In this document: positions 26,143 through 35,195 of the stretch, piece by piece
How positions within the stretch are numbered: the stretch's first letter is position 1
Layout of the letters: each line of letters begins with the position of its first letter
Assembly (NCBI GenBank): GCA_965230615.1
Contig: OZ246012.1
Coordinates: forward strand, 62,001 to 126,000
Direction of reading: 5' to 3'
Source: G965230615 sp965230615
Lineage (GTDB): Bacteria > Pseudomonadota > Gammaproteobacteria > HTCC5015
Length of the DNA: 64,000 nucleotides
Notes under the pieces: model-generated
Seen by the model: the letters and a program-made list of their open reading frames with translations, nothing else
What the model was told of the DNA's origin: nothing
The model's database searches: none
Made by a program: the position numbers and the translations under genes

Positions 26143-26525
26143 GTTATCGTTCTCCATTAGCCAAAGCCCGTGGTTTGGGCGCTGCCAAAGAAGGTGTCGC
26201 GCATTGGTGGATGCAGCGTCTGACGGCCATTGCCTTAGTACCCTTAATACTTTGGTTGGTTTTCTCTTTGGCGCTACTGGGACAATTTGATTTTGCTTTA
26301 TTGCAAGCCTGGGTTGCCAAGCCAATGGTAGCCATTGCGCTAATCACATTGATGATTGCCTTGTTCTATCACAGCTCGCTGGGTGTGCAGGTTGTTGTAG
26401 AAGACTATATCAGTACCGAGTGGCTGCGCTTAACCGTCATTACCTTGGTTAACTTTATTAATATTCTGCTCGCAATTATTTCAATTTTTGCCATTTTAAA
26501 AATCGCCTTTGGGGTTAATTCATGA
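26139..26525 (+). CDS. sdhD: Succinate dehydrogenase membrane anchor SdhD
   Basis: The 128-residue second anchor subunit starts at ATG 26139, overlapping sdhC by 4 bp. It has AAKEGVAHWWMQRLTAIAL at the N-terminus and three helices, with LFYHSSLGVQVVVEDYI holding the conserved histidine and the DY pair near the quinone site. It overlaps sdhA by 4 bp, so all four structural genes are translationally or transcriptionally linked. Confidence 0.94.
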   Translation: MSYRSPLAKARGLGAAKEGVAHWWMQRLTAIALVPLILWLVFSLALLGQFDFALLQAWVAKPMVAIALITLMIALFYHSSLGVQVVVEDYISTEWLRLTVITLVNFINILLAIISIFAILKIAFGVNS

Positions 26526-28315
26526 GTGCCTATCAGCCTATTGAGCATAAGTATGATGTTGTCGTTGTCGGCGCAGGTGGTGCCGGTTTGCGTGCCACAA
26601 TGGGCATGGCAGAGAAAGGCTTATCTGTTGCCTGTATTTCCAAAGTTTTTCCAACGCGCAGTCATACGGTTGCGGCGCAAGGTGGCATCAGTGCTGCACT
26701 GGCTAATATGGGTGAGGATGACTGGCGCTGGCATATGTATGACACAGTCAAAGGCTCAGACTGGTTAGGTGATCAGGATGCGATTGAGTATATGTGTCGG
26801 GAAGCGATTCCGGCCATTATTGAGCTAGAGCACTATGGTGTGCCATTTTCCCGTACTGAGAATGGCCAGATTTATCAGCGTCCTTTTGGCGGTATGACCA
26901 CCCATTATGGGCAAGGCGATGGCCCAGCACAGCGAACCTGTGCAGCGGCTGACCGTACCGGCCATGCTATTTTACATACACTCTATACACAGGCATTACG
27001 TTTTAAAGCAGAGTTTTTTATTGAATACTTCGCCATTGACTTAGTCATGGATGAAGAAGGTGCCTGCCGTGGTGTGCTCTGCTGGGATTTAAGTACAGGT
27101 GAGATGCATCTGTTTCGCGCGCATAATGTCATACTGGCAACAGGCGGCTATGGTCGTGCTTATTTTTCAGCGACCTCTGCCCATACTTGTACGGGGGATG
27201 GCGGTGGTATGGTGCTGCGGGCAGGTTTGCCTTTGCAGGATATGGAATTTGTGCAATTCCACCCAACCGGTATTTATGGTTCAGGTTGTTTAATCACCGA
27301 AGGTTCACGCGGTGAAGGTGGCTATCTGACCAATAGCGAAGGCGAGCGCTTTATGGAGCGCTATGCACCCAATGCCAAGGACTTAGCCTCGCGTGATGTT
27401 GTTAGCCGCTCGATGACCGTTGAGATTCGCGAAGGCCGCGGTGTAGGTGGCGAGAAAGACCATATTTATCTTCATCTGGAACATCTTGGTCCAGAGGTGA
27501 TTAATGAGCGCTTGCCGGGTATTGCTGAGACAGCGCGTATTTTTTCAGGCGTTGATGTGACCAAAGAGCCGATCCCAGTATTGCCGACAGTGCATTACAA
27601 TATGGGCGGTATACCAACGAACTACCATGGTGAAGTGGTTACGCTTAAAGATGGTAACCCCGATGCAGTGGTGCCAGGCTTAATGGCGATTGGCGAAGCG
27701 GCTTGTGTATCCGTGCACGGCGCAAACCGTTTGGGTTCTAATTCACTACTTGATCTGGTTGTGTTTGGTCGGGCTGTTGCTAACCGCTGTGCTGAAACAG
27801 TCACTCCAGGCGCATCGCATAAGCAGTTATCGGCGAATGCGCTCGATAGCATCTTTTCGCGTTTTGATAACATCCGTCATGCCAAAGGAAATACTTTGGC
27901 TGCCGATTTACGTTTAGAGATGCAGCGTGTTATGCAAAATAATGCGGCTGTTTTCAGAACAGGTGAAGTTTTAGAAGAGGGTAGCAAGCTGATAAGCGAT
28001 GTATTCGGCCGCTATGCTGATTTGAAAGTTAATGATAGCTCATTGATCTGGAACAGTGATCTGGTTGAAGCGTTGGAGTTGGATAACCTGCTTAGGCAGG
28101 CTGTGGTGACAATGAAGTCAGCCAATAATCGCAAGGAAAGTCGTGGTGCCCATGCGCGTGAAGATTATCCTGATCGCGATGATGATAACTGGATGAAGCA
28201 TACCCTAGCTCACCTGAATGATAGTGGTGAAGTTGCTTTTGATTATCGGCCAGTGCATATGTATACACTGACTGATGAAGTTGATGTTGTGCCGCCAAAA
28301 CCGCGTGTCTATTAA
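26522..28315 (+). CDS. sdhA: Succinate dehydrogenase flavoprotein subunit SdhA
   Basis: SdhA oxidises succinate to fumarate using covalent FAD. The 597-residue protein has the FAD fold VVVVGAGGAGLRA, the flavin-attachment histidine in TRSHTVAAQGG (His48), QFHPTGIYGSGCLITEGSRGEGG, the active-site arginine region DLASRDVVSRSM and HGANRLGSNSLLDLVVFGRA. It ends VDVVPPKPRVY, a C-terminus shared with alpha-proteobacterial and mitochondrial SdhA. SdhAF4 and SdhE homologues, both SdhA-acting factors, flank the operon. Confidence 0.97.
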   Translation: MSAYQPIEHKYDVVVVGAGGAGLRATMGMAEKGLSVACISKVFPTRSHTVAAQGGISAALANMGEDDWRWHMYDTVKGSDWLGDQDAIEYMCREAIPAIIELEHYGVPFSRTENGQIYQRPFGGMTTHYGQGDGPAQRTCAAADRTGHAILHTLYTQALRFKAEFFIEYFAIDLVMDEEGACRGVLCWDLSTGEMHLFRAHNVILATGGYGRAYFSATSAHTCTGDGGGMVLRAGLPLQDMEFVQFHPTGIYGSGCLITEGSRGEGGYLTNSEGERFMERYAPNAKDLASRDVVSRSMTVEIREGRGVGGEKDHIYLHLEHLGPEVINERLPGIAETARIFSGVDVTKEPIPVLPTVHYNMGGIPTNYHGEVVTLKDGNPDAVVPGLMAIGEAACVSVHGANRLGSNSLLDLVVFGRAVANRCAETVTPGASHKQLSANALDSIFSRFDNIRHAKGNTLAADLRLEMQRVMQNNAAVFRTGEVLEEGSKLISDVFGRYADLKVNDSSLIWNSDLVEALELDNLLRQAVVTMKSANNRKESRGAHAREDYPDRDDDNWMKHTLAHLNDSGEVAFDYRPVHMYTLTDEVDVVPPKPRVY

Positions 28316-28382
28316 ACGTTACGTTTTCTAGCATAAAGTTCAACAGGTATTGGTGAAAATTAAATAGCAGGAGATAGTCGCT

Positions 28383-29165
28383 ATGGCTGAATTTCGTTTG
28401 CCAGCAAACTCGATTGTTAAGCGTGGAAAGGTTATTAAAGCACCTGAAGGTGCCAAAAATATTAAAGAGTTTATTGTTTATCGCTATGACCCAGATAGCA
28501 GCCAAAATCCACGCACCGATACCTATGAGGTTGATCTGGATAGCTGTGGCCCAATGGTACTTGATGCTATTATCAAAATTAAAAATGAGCAGGATACGAC
28601 ATTAACATTCCGTCGCTCTTGCCGGGAAGGTATCTGTGGCTCATGTGCCATGAACATCGATGGTGGTAATACCCTGGCTTGCACTAAAGCCATTGCTGAT
28701 ATCAAAGGCCCCGTAAAAATATACCCTTTACCTCACTTGCCGGTTATCAAAGATTTAGTTCCAGATCTCACTAATTTTTATGCGCAGTATTCTTCCATTG
28801 AGCCATGGCTCAAAACTGATTCTGCGCCACCATCTGCTGATCGCGAACGTTTACAGTCTAAAGAAGATCGAGAAAAGCTCGATGGGATGTATGAATGTAT
28901 TTTATGTGCTTGTTGCTCAACATCGTGCCCAAGCTATTGGTGGAATGGCGATCGTTATCTAGGGCCTGCCATTCTAATGCAAGCCTATCGTTGGATTGCT
29001 GATAGTCGTGATGAGGCGGCGGGTGAGCGTTTAGATGCGCTGGAAGATCCGTTTAAGCTATACCGATGTCATACAATTATGAACTGTGCGAAAACATGTC
29101 CGAAAGGCTTAAACCCGGCAAAGGCAATTGCTGAAACGAAAAAATTATTATTAGCACGTCGTTAA
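28383..29165 (+). CDS. sdhB: Succinate dehydrogenase iron-sulfur subunit SdhB
   Basis: SdhB carries electrons from FAD to quinone through 2Fe-2S, 4Fe-4S and 3Fe-4S clusters. At 260 residues it is longer than the E. coli protein (238), with an N-terminal KNIKEFIVYRYDPDS like alpha-proteobacterial and mitochondrial forms. Cluster cysteines are in SCREGICGSCAMN, ECILCACCSTSCPSYWWN and CHTIMNCAKTCPKGLNP. AGGAG-type sequence precedes ATG 28383. Confidence 0.97.
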   Translation: MAEFRLPANSIVKRGKVIKAPEGAKNIKEFIVYRYDPDSSQNPRTDTYEVDLDSCGPMVLDAIIKIKNEQDTTLTFRRSCREGICGSCAMNIDGGNTLACTKAIADIKGPVKIYPLPHLPVIKDLVPDLTNFYAQYSSIEPWLKTDSAPPSADRERLQSKEDREKLDGMYECILCACCSTSCPSYWWNGDRYLGPAILMQAYRWIADSRDEAAGERLDALEDPFKLYRCHTIMNCAKTCPKGLNPAKAIAETKKLLLARR

Positions 29166-29212
29166 TTGCTGATTAGATATATTGCAATTTAAGTAAGGGT
29201 TGGGGGGTTGTG

Positions 29213-29479
29213 ATGATGGTTGAAGAACTAGGTCCTGATGACCAGCTGAATAAGCTGCGCTGGAAGTGTCGGCGTGGCATGAAAGAGCTAGATGTTTTGC
29301 TCCTGCATTATCTTGATCATTATTATGTTGAAGCAGAAGATGCTGACAAGCTGGCTTTTGAAGAAGTGTTAGATATGCAGGACCCTGAGTTATACTTTTT
29401 GGTGTTAGGTAAAACAGTATCAGATAATGAGGCTGTAGCTGGTGTTATCGAAACGCTACGACAAGCGCCTCGAGTTTAA
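29213..29479 (+). CDS. sdhE: FAD assembly factor SdhE
   Basis: SdhE promotes covalent flavinylation of SdhA. The 88-residue protein has the defining RGMKELDVLL motif (RGxxE) and YFLVLGK. Several adjacent starts exist (GTG 29210, ATG 29213, ATG 29216), after a G-rich ribosome-binding site; 29213 is my choice. It is 47 bp after sdhB, and ygfX overlaps its end by 38 bp, reproducing the enterobacterial ygfY-ygfX pair. Confidence 0.93.
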   Translation: MMVEELGPDDQLNKLRWKCRRGMKELDVLLLHYLDHYYVEAEDADKLAFEEVLDMQDPELYFLVLGKTVSDNEAVAGVIETLRQAPRV

Positions 29480-29897
29480 GCTGCAGTCGTCTGGCCTGTT
29501 ATTTTTCTACGTTCTATTTGTTCATATCTCTTCTTTTGTTGCTATAGCATCACTTGGCATGCCGCTCGGGCTGTTATTGTTGAGTGCAATAGTTATTATT
29601 ATGAGTGCAGCCTATTACATTTCGCGTTATGCATTACTCAATACCGCGAGTGCGATTAATGTCTTAGTGAAACATGATCGCGGTTGGCAATTGCAAACGC
29701 ATGCAGGGCAGATATTGGATATGCAACTACTGCCCGGTGGTTTTTGTCATCGATACCTATCAATACTGCATTTTACTGATGAGGCGGGTGCCGTTTTATC
29801 GTTACCTTTATGTAAAGATGCTATGCAACCGGATGATTATCGGCAGCTATGTGTGTACTTGCGGCAGGTTGCAGCGACAGACTATGCCCTCAGATAG
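29442..29897 (+). CDS. ygfX: YgfX-family membrane protein
   Basis: The 151-residue protein has a basic N-terminus (SKRYDKRLEF), two close membrane helices (about residues 17-38 and 42-62) and a cytoplasmic beta-rich domain. This architecture and the position directly after sdhE match YgfX, described in E. coli as a membrane partner of SdhE/YgfY and once proposed to be a toxin (CptA). Translation starts at GTG 29442 inside sdhE, a 38 bp overlap that suggests coupling. Sequence similarity is low, as is usual for this family, so the call depends partly on context. Confidence 0.75.
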   Translation: MLSKRYDKRLEFKLQSSGLLFFYVLFVHISSFVAIASLGMPLGLLLLSAIVIIMSAAYYISRYALLNTASAINVLVKHDRGWQLQTHAGQILDMQLLPGGFCHRYLSILHFTDEAGAVLSLPLCKDAMQPDDYRQLCVYLRQVAATDYALR

Positions 29898-29952
29898 AAA
29901 GAGTATTGGCTAGTAGCGCTGGACGTGATTATTCGATAAGTCGCCTGTGTTT

Positions 29953-32226
29953 TTATTTAGATGTATGTACATAAACGCCATTCCAGCTATCGCCAGGTGG
30001 GTTCTCACGAAATTGCTGAATGCGTTGTAGGAAGATTTGGTAAATCAATCTATCAGGGTCTTGCTGAGCAATGCTGAAAATTTCTTGTTCGGCAAAGTCC
30101 CAGTTTTGTTTTAAGTACTGCTCAAAAGCACGAGCAAAGCGCTTATTGGTTTTGACAATATCTCTATCGAGTTCTATTGAATAACCCAGTGGTTCATAAA
30201 TTCGTAGCGGTTCTTCACGGCCTTTTACGGCCACCAGGTCGAGGATTCTAAATTCAAACTCAGGCAGTGCTTCTACCATAGTTTCACCAACAATAATTTG
30301 TACGCCATATTGTTTGGTTAAGCCTTCTAGGCGTGAGCCTAGATTGACCGCATCACCGAGTACAGTATAGGCCATTCTAAATTCGGAACCCATATTGCCG
30401 ACATTCATCAGGCCACAGTTCAAGCCGACACCAATTTTTATCTCAGGCCAGTTTTTAGATTTGAAATAGGCTTGCTGTTCTTCTAATACTTCAATCATTT
30501 CTAAACTGGCTAACAAAGCATTTTTCTGGTGGTAAGGGTCATCTAATGGTGCGCCCCAAAATGCCATCACCGCATCACCCATGTACTTATCGATAGTGCC
30601 ACGATGCTTATGAATCGTGGCAGTAATCGGTGTAAGAAAGTCATTCATTAACTGCGTGAGTTCTTTTGGCTCTAGGTTTTCTGAAATCGATGTAAAGCCA
30701 CGCACATCAGAGAACAATACCGTCATTTCACGGTTTTCACCTTCGAGTGTAATATCAGATGTTGGGTCAGCATCCATTTCGTCCACCAGTTCTGGCGGTA
30801 TATACTGGCCAAACACTTTAGATATTGCGCGTTTGTTGCGTGTTTCAATAAAGAAACCATAGGTAATATGCAGCATATAAAGTACTGCGATCATTAACAG
30901 CTGCGTTGCGATTGGCAATACCAGGCCTTGCTGCCAGGCACTAAAAGGGAAGAATATATTGATGCTGCCGAGTAACAATATAATGGTTAGCGTAACAAGC
31001 GATGAAAGTAGTGGTGACAGAAAAGGAAATAAAAAAGTAAACAGTAGGCCAATCAATAATAAAATAATTGCATCATAGCCTTTCACATAAGCCGGTTTAT
31101 GTTTGATGGTATTATCCAAAATACCTGCCACTAAGTTAGCATGTACTTCAACGCCAGGGTCTGTTTCGCCCACGGGTGTGGCCCGTAAGTCTTGCAGACC
31201 AGCAGCAGAGGAGCCGAAGAGTACAATTTTATCTTTTAAGGCTGCCTTATCAAGCCGTCTTTTCAATACATCGACAGCAGGAAAGTAGTTAAATGCGGCT
31301 GCATAAGTGGTGCCATTGATCACTTCTGTTTTTTTCCGGTGAGGTCCACGAAAGGGCGCTAGTGCAATAGCACGTTCATCAACTGGAATTATGCGATCAC
31401 CTATTTGTAGGTATTCGATTGCGTTATAGTCGGTATTCTCTCTACCCGATGAGATTACGACCAGTTTGATCTCAGGGCTGCCCAACGCCATATGCGCTGT
31501 TGCCAGTGCTAAAGAAGGGTAAATCTTGCGGTCGAATTGCTGAATCAGCGGAGCGCTCCTAAATACGCCGTCCCTATCAACAGCGTCAGCGGTATCAAAA
31601 AAGCCCGCTGTCCTGGCATTGCGTTGCAGAATAGGCAGGTTTGCCGTATAACTGCCTTGCTTAATGATGGCGAGTTCTTTGTCTGACTTTGCGTCTATTT
31701 CATTTAACGGTCGGGGCAGTAAGCCTTTGCTTTGTGTATTAGCCTGATTTCGAAAGACATAACCTAATACGATGTTACGCGCACGTAAACTCTCAGCGAA
31801 TAAGCGATCGTATTGTAGAGAGGGTCTGAGTTGCTCAAGTGCAACTTGATAGTCTGCATTCTCTTTGAGCTGATTGTTTGCCAGCGATTGCAGTACGCCA
31901 AGGCCAGAGCTTTGGTCAGCTTCAGCGAAGACCACGTCAAAGCCGAGCACATCGATTTTATAGTAGTCAAACAGTGTGTTGACCATTGCTGCCAGTTTAT
32001 TGCGGCTCCAGGGCCAATGGCCAAGCTCGCTTAGGCTTTTTTCATCAATATCCACCACCACGATTTTTTCATGGGTGGTATTGAGTAAGGTCTTGTTAAG
32101 GCGCAGGTCGTAGGCGGCATTTTCTAAGCTATCGGTGAAAATATGAGAGTAATACAGCACATTGACGATAAAAAAAGCACAAATAGCCAAGCTGAGTACG
32201 TATCGGAAATAGCGGCGAAGATCCAT
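29953..32226 (-). CDS. CHASE2-domain class III adenylate/guanylate cyclase
   Basis: This 757-residue membrane enzyme should make a cyclic nucleotide in response to a periplasmic signal. A first helix (about residues 10-28) leads to a periplasmic CHASE2 domain (about 35-365, with WPWSRNKLAAMV and DVLGFDVVFAE), then three helices (about 385-460), and a class III cyclase domain (about 495-675). The metal aspartates are Asp507 (LFSDVRGFTS) and Asp551 (DKYMGDAVMAFWG); Lys547 fits purine recognition, and VLGDAVNLGSRLEGL is the C-terminal catalytic motif. A C-terminal helical segment follows. Adenylate rather than guanylate specificity is likely but not proven. It stands alone downstream of the hybrid kinase operon with a 274 bp gap. 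Confidence 0.9.
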   Translation of the reverse strand: MDLRRYFRYVLSLAICAFFIVNVLYYSHIFTDSLENAAYDLRLNKTLLNTTHEKIVVVDIDEKSLSELGHWPWSRNKLAAMVNTLFDYYKIDVLGFDVVFAEADQSSGLGVLQSLANNQLKENADYQVALEQLRPSLQYDRLFAESLRARNIVLGYVFRNQANTQSKGLLPRPLNEIDAKSDKELAIIKQGSYTANLPILQRNARTAGFFDTADAVDRDGVFRSAPLIQQFDRKIYPSLALATAHMALGSPEIKLVVISSGRENTDYNAIEYLQIGDRIIPVDERAIALAPFRGPHRKKTEVINGTTYAAAFNYFPAVDVLKRRLDKAALKDKIVLFGSSAAGLQDLRATPVGETDPGVEVHANLVAGILDNTIKHKPAYVKGYDAIILLLIGLLFTFLFPFLSPLLSSLVTLTIILLLGSINIFFPFSAWQQGLVLPIATQLLMIAVLYMLHITYGFFIETRNKRAISKVFGQYIPPELVDEMDADPTSDITLEGENREMTVLFSDVRGFTSISENLEPKELTQLMNDFLTPITATIHKHRGTIDKYMGDAVMAFWGAPLDDPYHQKNALLASLEMIEVLEEQQAYFKSKNWPEIKIGVGLNCGLMNVGNMGSEFRMAYTVLGDAVNLGSRLEGLTKQYGVQIIVGETMVEALPEFEFRILDLVAVKGREEPLRIYEPLGYSIELDRDIVKTNKRFARAFEQYLKQNWDFAEQEIFSIAQQDPDRLIYQIFLQRIQQFRENPPGDSWNGVYVHTSK

Positions 32227-32322
32227 GCGATTGACACCTCAATTAGCCAGTTTTACGACTGCATTATCGGGGACGTCTGGCACATTGCTCAGGCTGTTGA
32301 GCTAGAGATTTGCCAGGTACCC

Positions 32323-32342
32323 CTGATATCACTTGATATCAG
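32323..32342. promoter_or_regulatory. Perfect dyad upstream of the cyclase gene, operator-like
   Basis: CTGATATCA and TGATATCAG are separated by two bases, about 97 bp upstream of the cyclase ATG. The length and symmetry fit a dimeric regulator binding site. The regulator is unknown. Confidence 0.4.
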
Positions 32343-32422
32343 TAAGCCAGATAAACTCTACAGTTTTCCGCAACATAGCAGAATTTCCTCAGGCTGGCTA
32401 TAGTATTTGCAGTGCCTCAGGC

Positions 32423-32458
32423 ATTGACGGCAAAAACTGTAAAGCTTTCGCCGTCAAT
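32423..32458. other. Inverted repeat downstream of the hybrid kinase gene
   Basis: ATTGACGGC and GCCGTCAAT (9 bp arms, 18-base loop) lie about 45 bp past the stop of the minus-strand hybrid kinase. There is no T-run, so it may be a Rho-dependent end or 3' stabiliser rather than an intrinsic terminator. Confidence 0.35.
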
Positions 32459-32500
32459 AACGGGTAATAAGCGTTAATTGTTATGGTATTGAGCAGGAGA

Positions 32501-35191
32501 TTAGGGCTTGCCGGTAGCCAGAAAGTCGTCTATGACGGTTAGCAGACTCTTTAATGCGCTTTTGGACTTTTCACTATCGCCCTGTTTGGCGGCTGATTGT
32601 AGCTTGGCCGCATGTCGCTCTAATTTCGGTAGTTTACAGTAGGCACAGCCACCCGCAATTTTATGCGCAATTTCAAATACCCCTTGCAAATCTGCTTGTT
32701 CGATTGCATCAGTCATGGCGGTTTTGTAGGCAGGCAGCTCATTTCTGAGCATATCACGTAGCTCCAGGATTTGACGGCTTTCATTGTGTAAAGAGGCTTC
32801 TTTGTAAGCATCTTCGACATGCAGCCATTTGCTGAGGATCTGGCGAATATCATCTTGTTTAATGGGTTTGACAATGTATTGGTTCATACCTGAATCAAGT
32901 GCCTTATGCAGTGATTCCGGTAAGCCGTCGGCGGATACGCCTATCACAGGGATCTTGTTAAAGGGGGGATCCAGTTGGCGAATGGCAACCGAAGTTTCAT
33001 AGCCATCCATAATCGGCATATGCAGATCTAAGAAGACTAAGTCGATAGTATGTTCTTTTAAAAGGCTAATGGCATCATGACCATTTTTGGCTGTTAAAAC
33101 ATGGTTGCCTGTGGCATTCAAATAAACACTGAGTAGTTTTAAGTTGATTTCATTGTCGTCAACAGCCAGTATTGTCTTACGACTTTGCTTGAGTTCAGTG
33201 AAATCAGTATTGTCAATAGGACTCTGCTGATTTTCATGCCGTTGAGATTTGTTTAATATATCCATTATTAAAAGTCTATTGATAGTTTTGGGTATAACCC
33301 GATCAAAGCCAAGTTGTTTTAGCTCACTATGTATCTCGGGATCGTTGCTGCTAACGAAAGCAATTTTCTCCATAGCTAATTTGAACATTGCTTTCGGAAT
33401 ACTTTGTATGACATTGCTAGTATTACAGCTTGCATCAATAGAGTAAATAAGTGGGCCGTCGTATTTCTCCGCAGATTTTAAATTAATGATAGCCTCATGA
33501 GACTCCAATTTGGTAAGTTGGCCAAATTCACTGAAAATTTCACTGTACATTGAGCTGGACTCGGCCAGCATATCGAAATAATAAAAACGATGGTGGTTAT
33601 TTTCAGGTTTGCTGTGTGATTTTGCATTAGGGTGTTTATGGCAATAAATATTAAATGTAAATTTAGAGCCAGCATCTTTTTCACTGTAGACTGAAATATT
33701 GCCATCCAATAATTCCACAATGTTTTTGGTAATGCTCAAACCCAAGCCAGTGCCGCCATCGCTGCTGGCAGTAATATTTTGTTTTTGTTCAAACTCTTTG
33801 TGTATTTTTTCAAGTAACTCAGCCGTAAGGCCAATGCCGGTATCTTCAATAATACCTTGTAAGAGAAATATATCTTTATGCTCTTCTGCGATACGCAAAG
33901 ATACGAGCACACTGCCTTTATCGGTAAACTTGATTGCATTGGATATCAGGTTAATCAGTATTTGCTCAATGCGTATTGGGTCAGAAACCAGCCTGTCTGG
34001 TATTTCGCTATCATAATCAACCAATAGTTCGACGCCTTTGCTGAAGGCGCTATTCGAATAGAAGGCATAAATATTTTCAATGATAGCTCGTAGATTAAAT
34101 TCAACCTTTTCTATCGAGAGCTTGCCTGATTCAACGCGGGAAAAGTCCAGCAGGTCTTCGATAAGCTTTAGTAAGTTTTTTGAGGCTGTATCGACTGTTT
34201 GTACATAACCTTTTTGTTGCTGGTCAAGCTCGGTTTTTAATATTACATCGGTGAAACCGATGATACCGTTGATGGGTGTGCGAATTTCGTGGCTGATATT
34301 GGCGAGAAATTCTGATTTGGCCCGGTTGGCAGAGTCAGCAATAGAACGTGCATGCTCTAAGCGTTTATTTTGTTTTTCAATTTCTTTATAAGAATGCCGT
34401 AAATTACGTGTTGCCAACTCGATCTGTTGCCGCAGATTTTTGTCTGTCTCAGATAAGGCATTGCCCATTTGATTAATGCCTTTTGCTAAAGCACCAATTT
34501 CTGCACCGTCCTCAATATTTGCTTTAGTATTTAAGTTGCCATGCTCAATTTTTTCGACAGCATCAGATATTTTTTCAATCGAGGTAGATAACTGTTGGCC
34601 AATACGCAATGACAAATAAACAGCCATAATGTATATCAAAGCTGAGATAAGCCCACCTTTTAGCATGCTTAAGACATATTTGTAGTTGGACAAAGCAGGG
34701 GAAATATGAATTTTTACCTCGCCAATCAGTTGGCTATTGCTAGCAATGTCACTATCAGCATCGTACTCATAATCGCTAATAGATATAGCGGTTGTAGATA
34801 TAGCATGTTTAAACGCCAAGGTTTGGTCGGGCTTGCCAAATAATGTTTGTGTTATCAGAAAGGGCAGGGGGGAAAATAGTGACCTGTCAATGTTTCTGGT
34901 TAAATCAATGAGTTTGGTGCCGCTGTCATTGCTAATAGAGACACCTAATACGTCATACTCCTGTAAAGAGCTGCTGGCAATTGAATTAAGAAAGTCAGCA
35001 TTACCTGAGAGAACGCCATATTCACTGGCGATTGCCAAGTGGTATGAAATAGATTTGCCACGGGCAATAATATTTTCATTGATTTCTTTTAAGCTCGATG
35101 AAGTAAAGTAAACGCCAACAATAAGACATAATAATGTCAGAGGACATAAGATGATAAATAAAATACGATTATATATTTTCCAGTTCTTCAA
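32501..35191 (-). CDS. BarA-like hybrid sensor histidine kinase
   Basis: The 896-residue inner-membrane kinase has two helices (about 10-30 and 175-197) bracketing a periplasmic sensor, a HAMP domain, a coiled coil, HisKA with His301 in NISHEIRTPINGIIGF, HATPase (NLISNAIKF, EDTGIGL, GGTGLGLSI), a degenerate receiver-like segment (about 535-650) lacking the acidic pocket, a true receiver with Asp722 (VFLDLHMPIMDGYE), and a C-terminal HPt with His843 (IAHKIAGGCAYC). This order is that of BarA/GacS-type kinases. Translation starts at TTG 35191 with AGGA 8 bases upstream, overlapping the end of the binding-protein gene region by only 4 bp spacing. The binding protein and TonB receptor upstream probably supply its signal. 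No response regulator is adjacent. Confidence 0.92.
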   Translation of the reverse strand: MKNWKIYNRILFIILCPLTLLCLIVGVYFTSSSLKEINENIIARGKSISYHLAIASEYGVLSGNADFLNSIASSSLQEYDVLGVSISNDSGTKLIDLTRNIDRSLFSPLPFLITQTLFGKPDQTLAFKHAISTTAISISDYEYDADSDIASNSQLIGEVKIHISPALSNYKYVLSMLKGGLISALIYIMAVYLSLRIGQQLSTSIEKISDAVEKIEHGNLNTKANIEDGAEIGALAKGINQMGNALSETDKNLRQQIELATRNLRHSYKEIEKQNKRLEHARSIADSANRAKSEFLANISHEIRTPINGIIGFTDVILKTELDQQQKGYVQTVDTASKNLLKLIEDLLDFSRVESGKLSIEKVEFNLRAIIENIYAFYSNSAFSKGVELLVDYDSEIPDRLVSDPIRIEQILINLISNAIKFTDKGSVLVSLRIAEEHKDIFLLQGIIEDTGIGLTAELLEKIHKEFEQKQNITASSDGGTGLGLSITKNIVELLDGNISVYSEKDAGSKFTFNIYCHKHPNAKSHSKPENNHHRFYYFDMLAESSSMYSEIFSEFGQLTKLESHEAIINLKSAEKYDGPLIYSIDASCNTSNVIQSIPKAMFKLAMEKIAFVSSNDPEIHSELKQLGFDRVIPKTINRLLIMDILNKSQRHENQQSPIDNTDFTELKQSRKTILAVDDNEINLKLLSVYLNATGNHVLTAKNGHDAISLLKEHTIDLVFLDLHMPIMDGYETSVAIRQLDPPFNKIPVIGVSADGLPESLHKALDSGMNQYIVKPIKQDDIRQILSKWLHVEDAYKEASLHNESRQILELRDMLRNELPAYKTAMTDAIEQADLQGVFEIAHKIAGGCAYCKLPKLERHAAKLQSAAKQGDSEKSKSALKSLLTVIDDFLATGKP

Positions 35192-35195
35192 GTGT

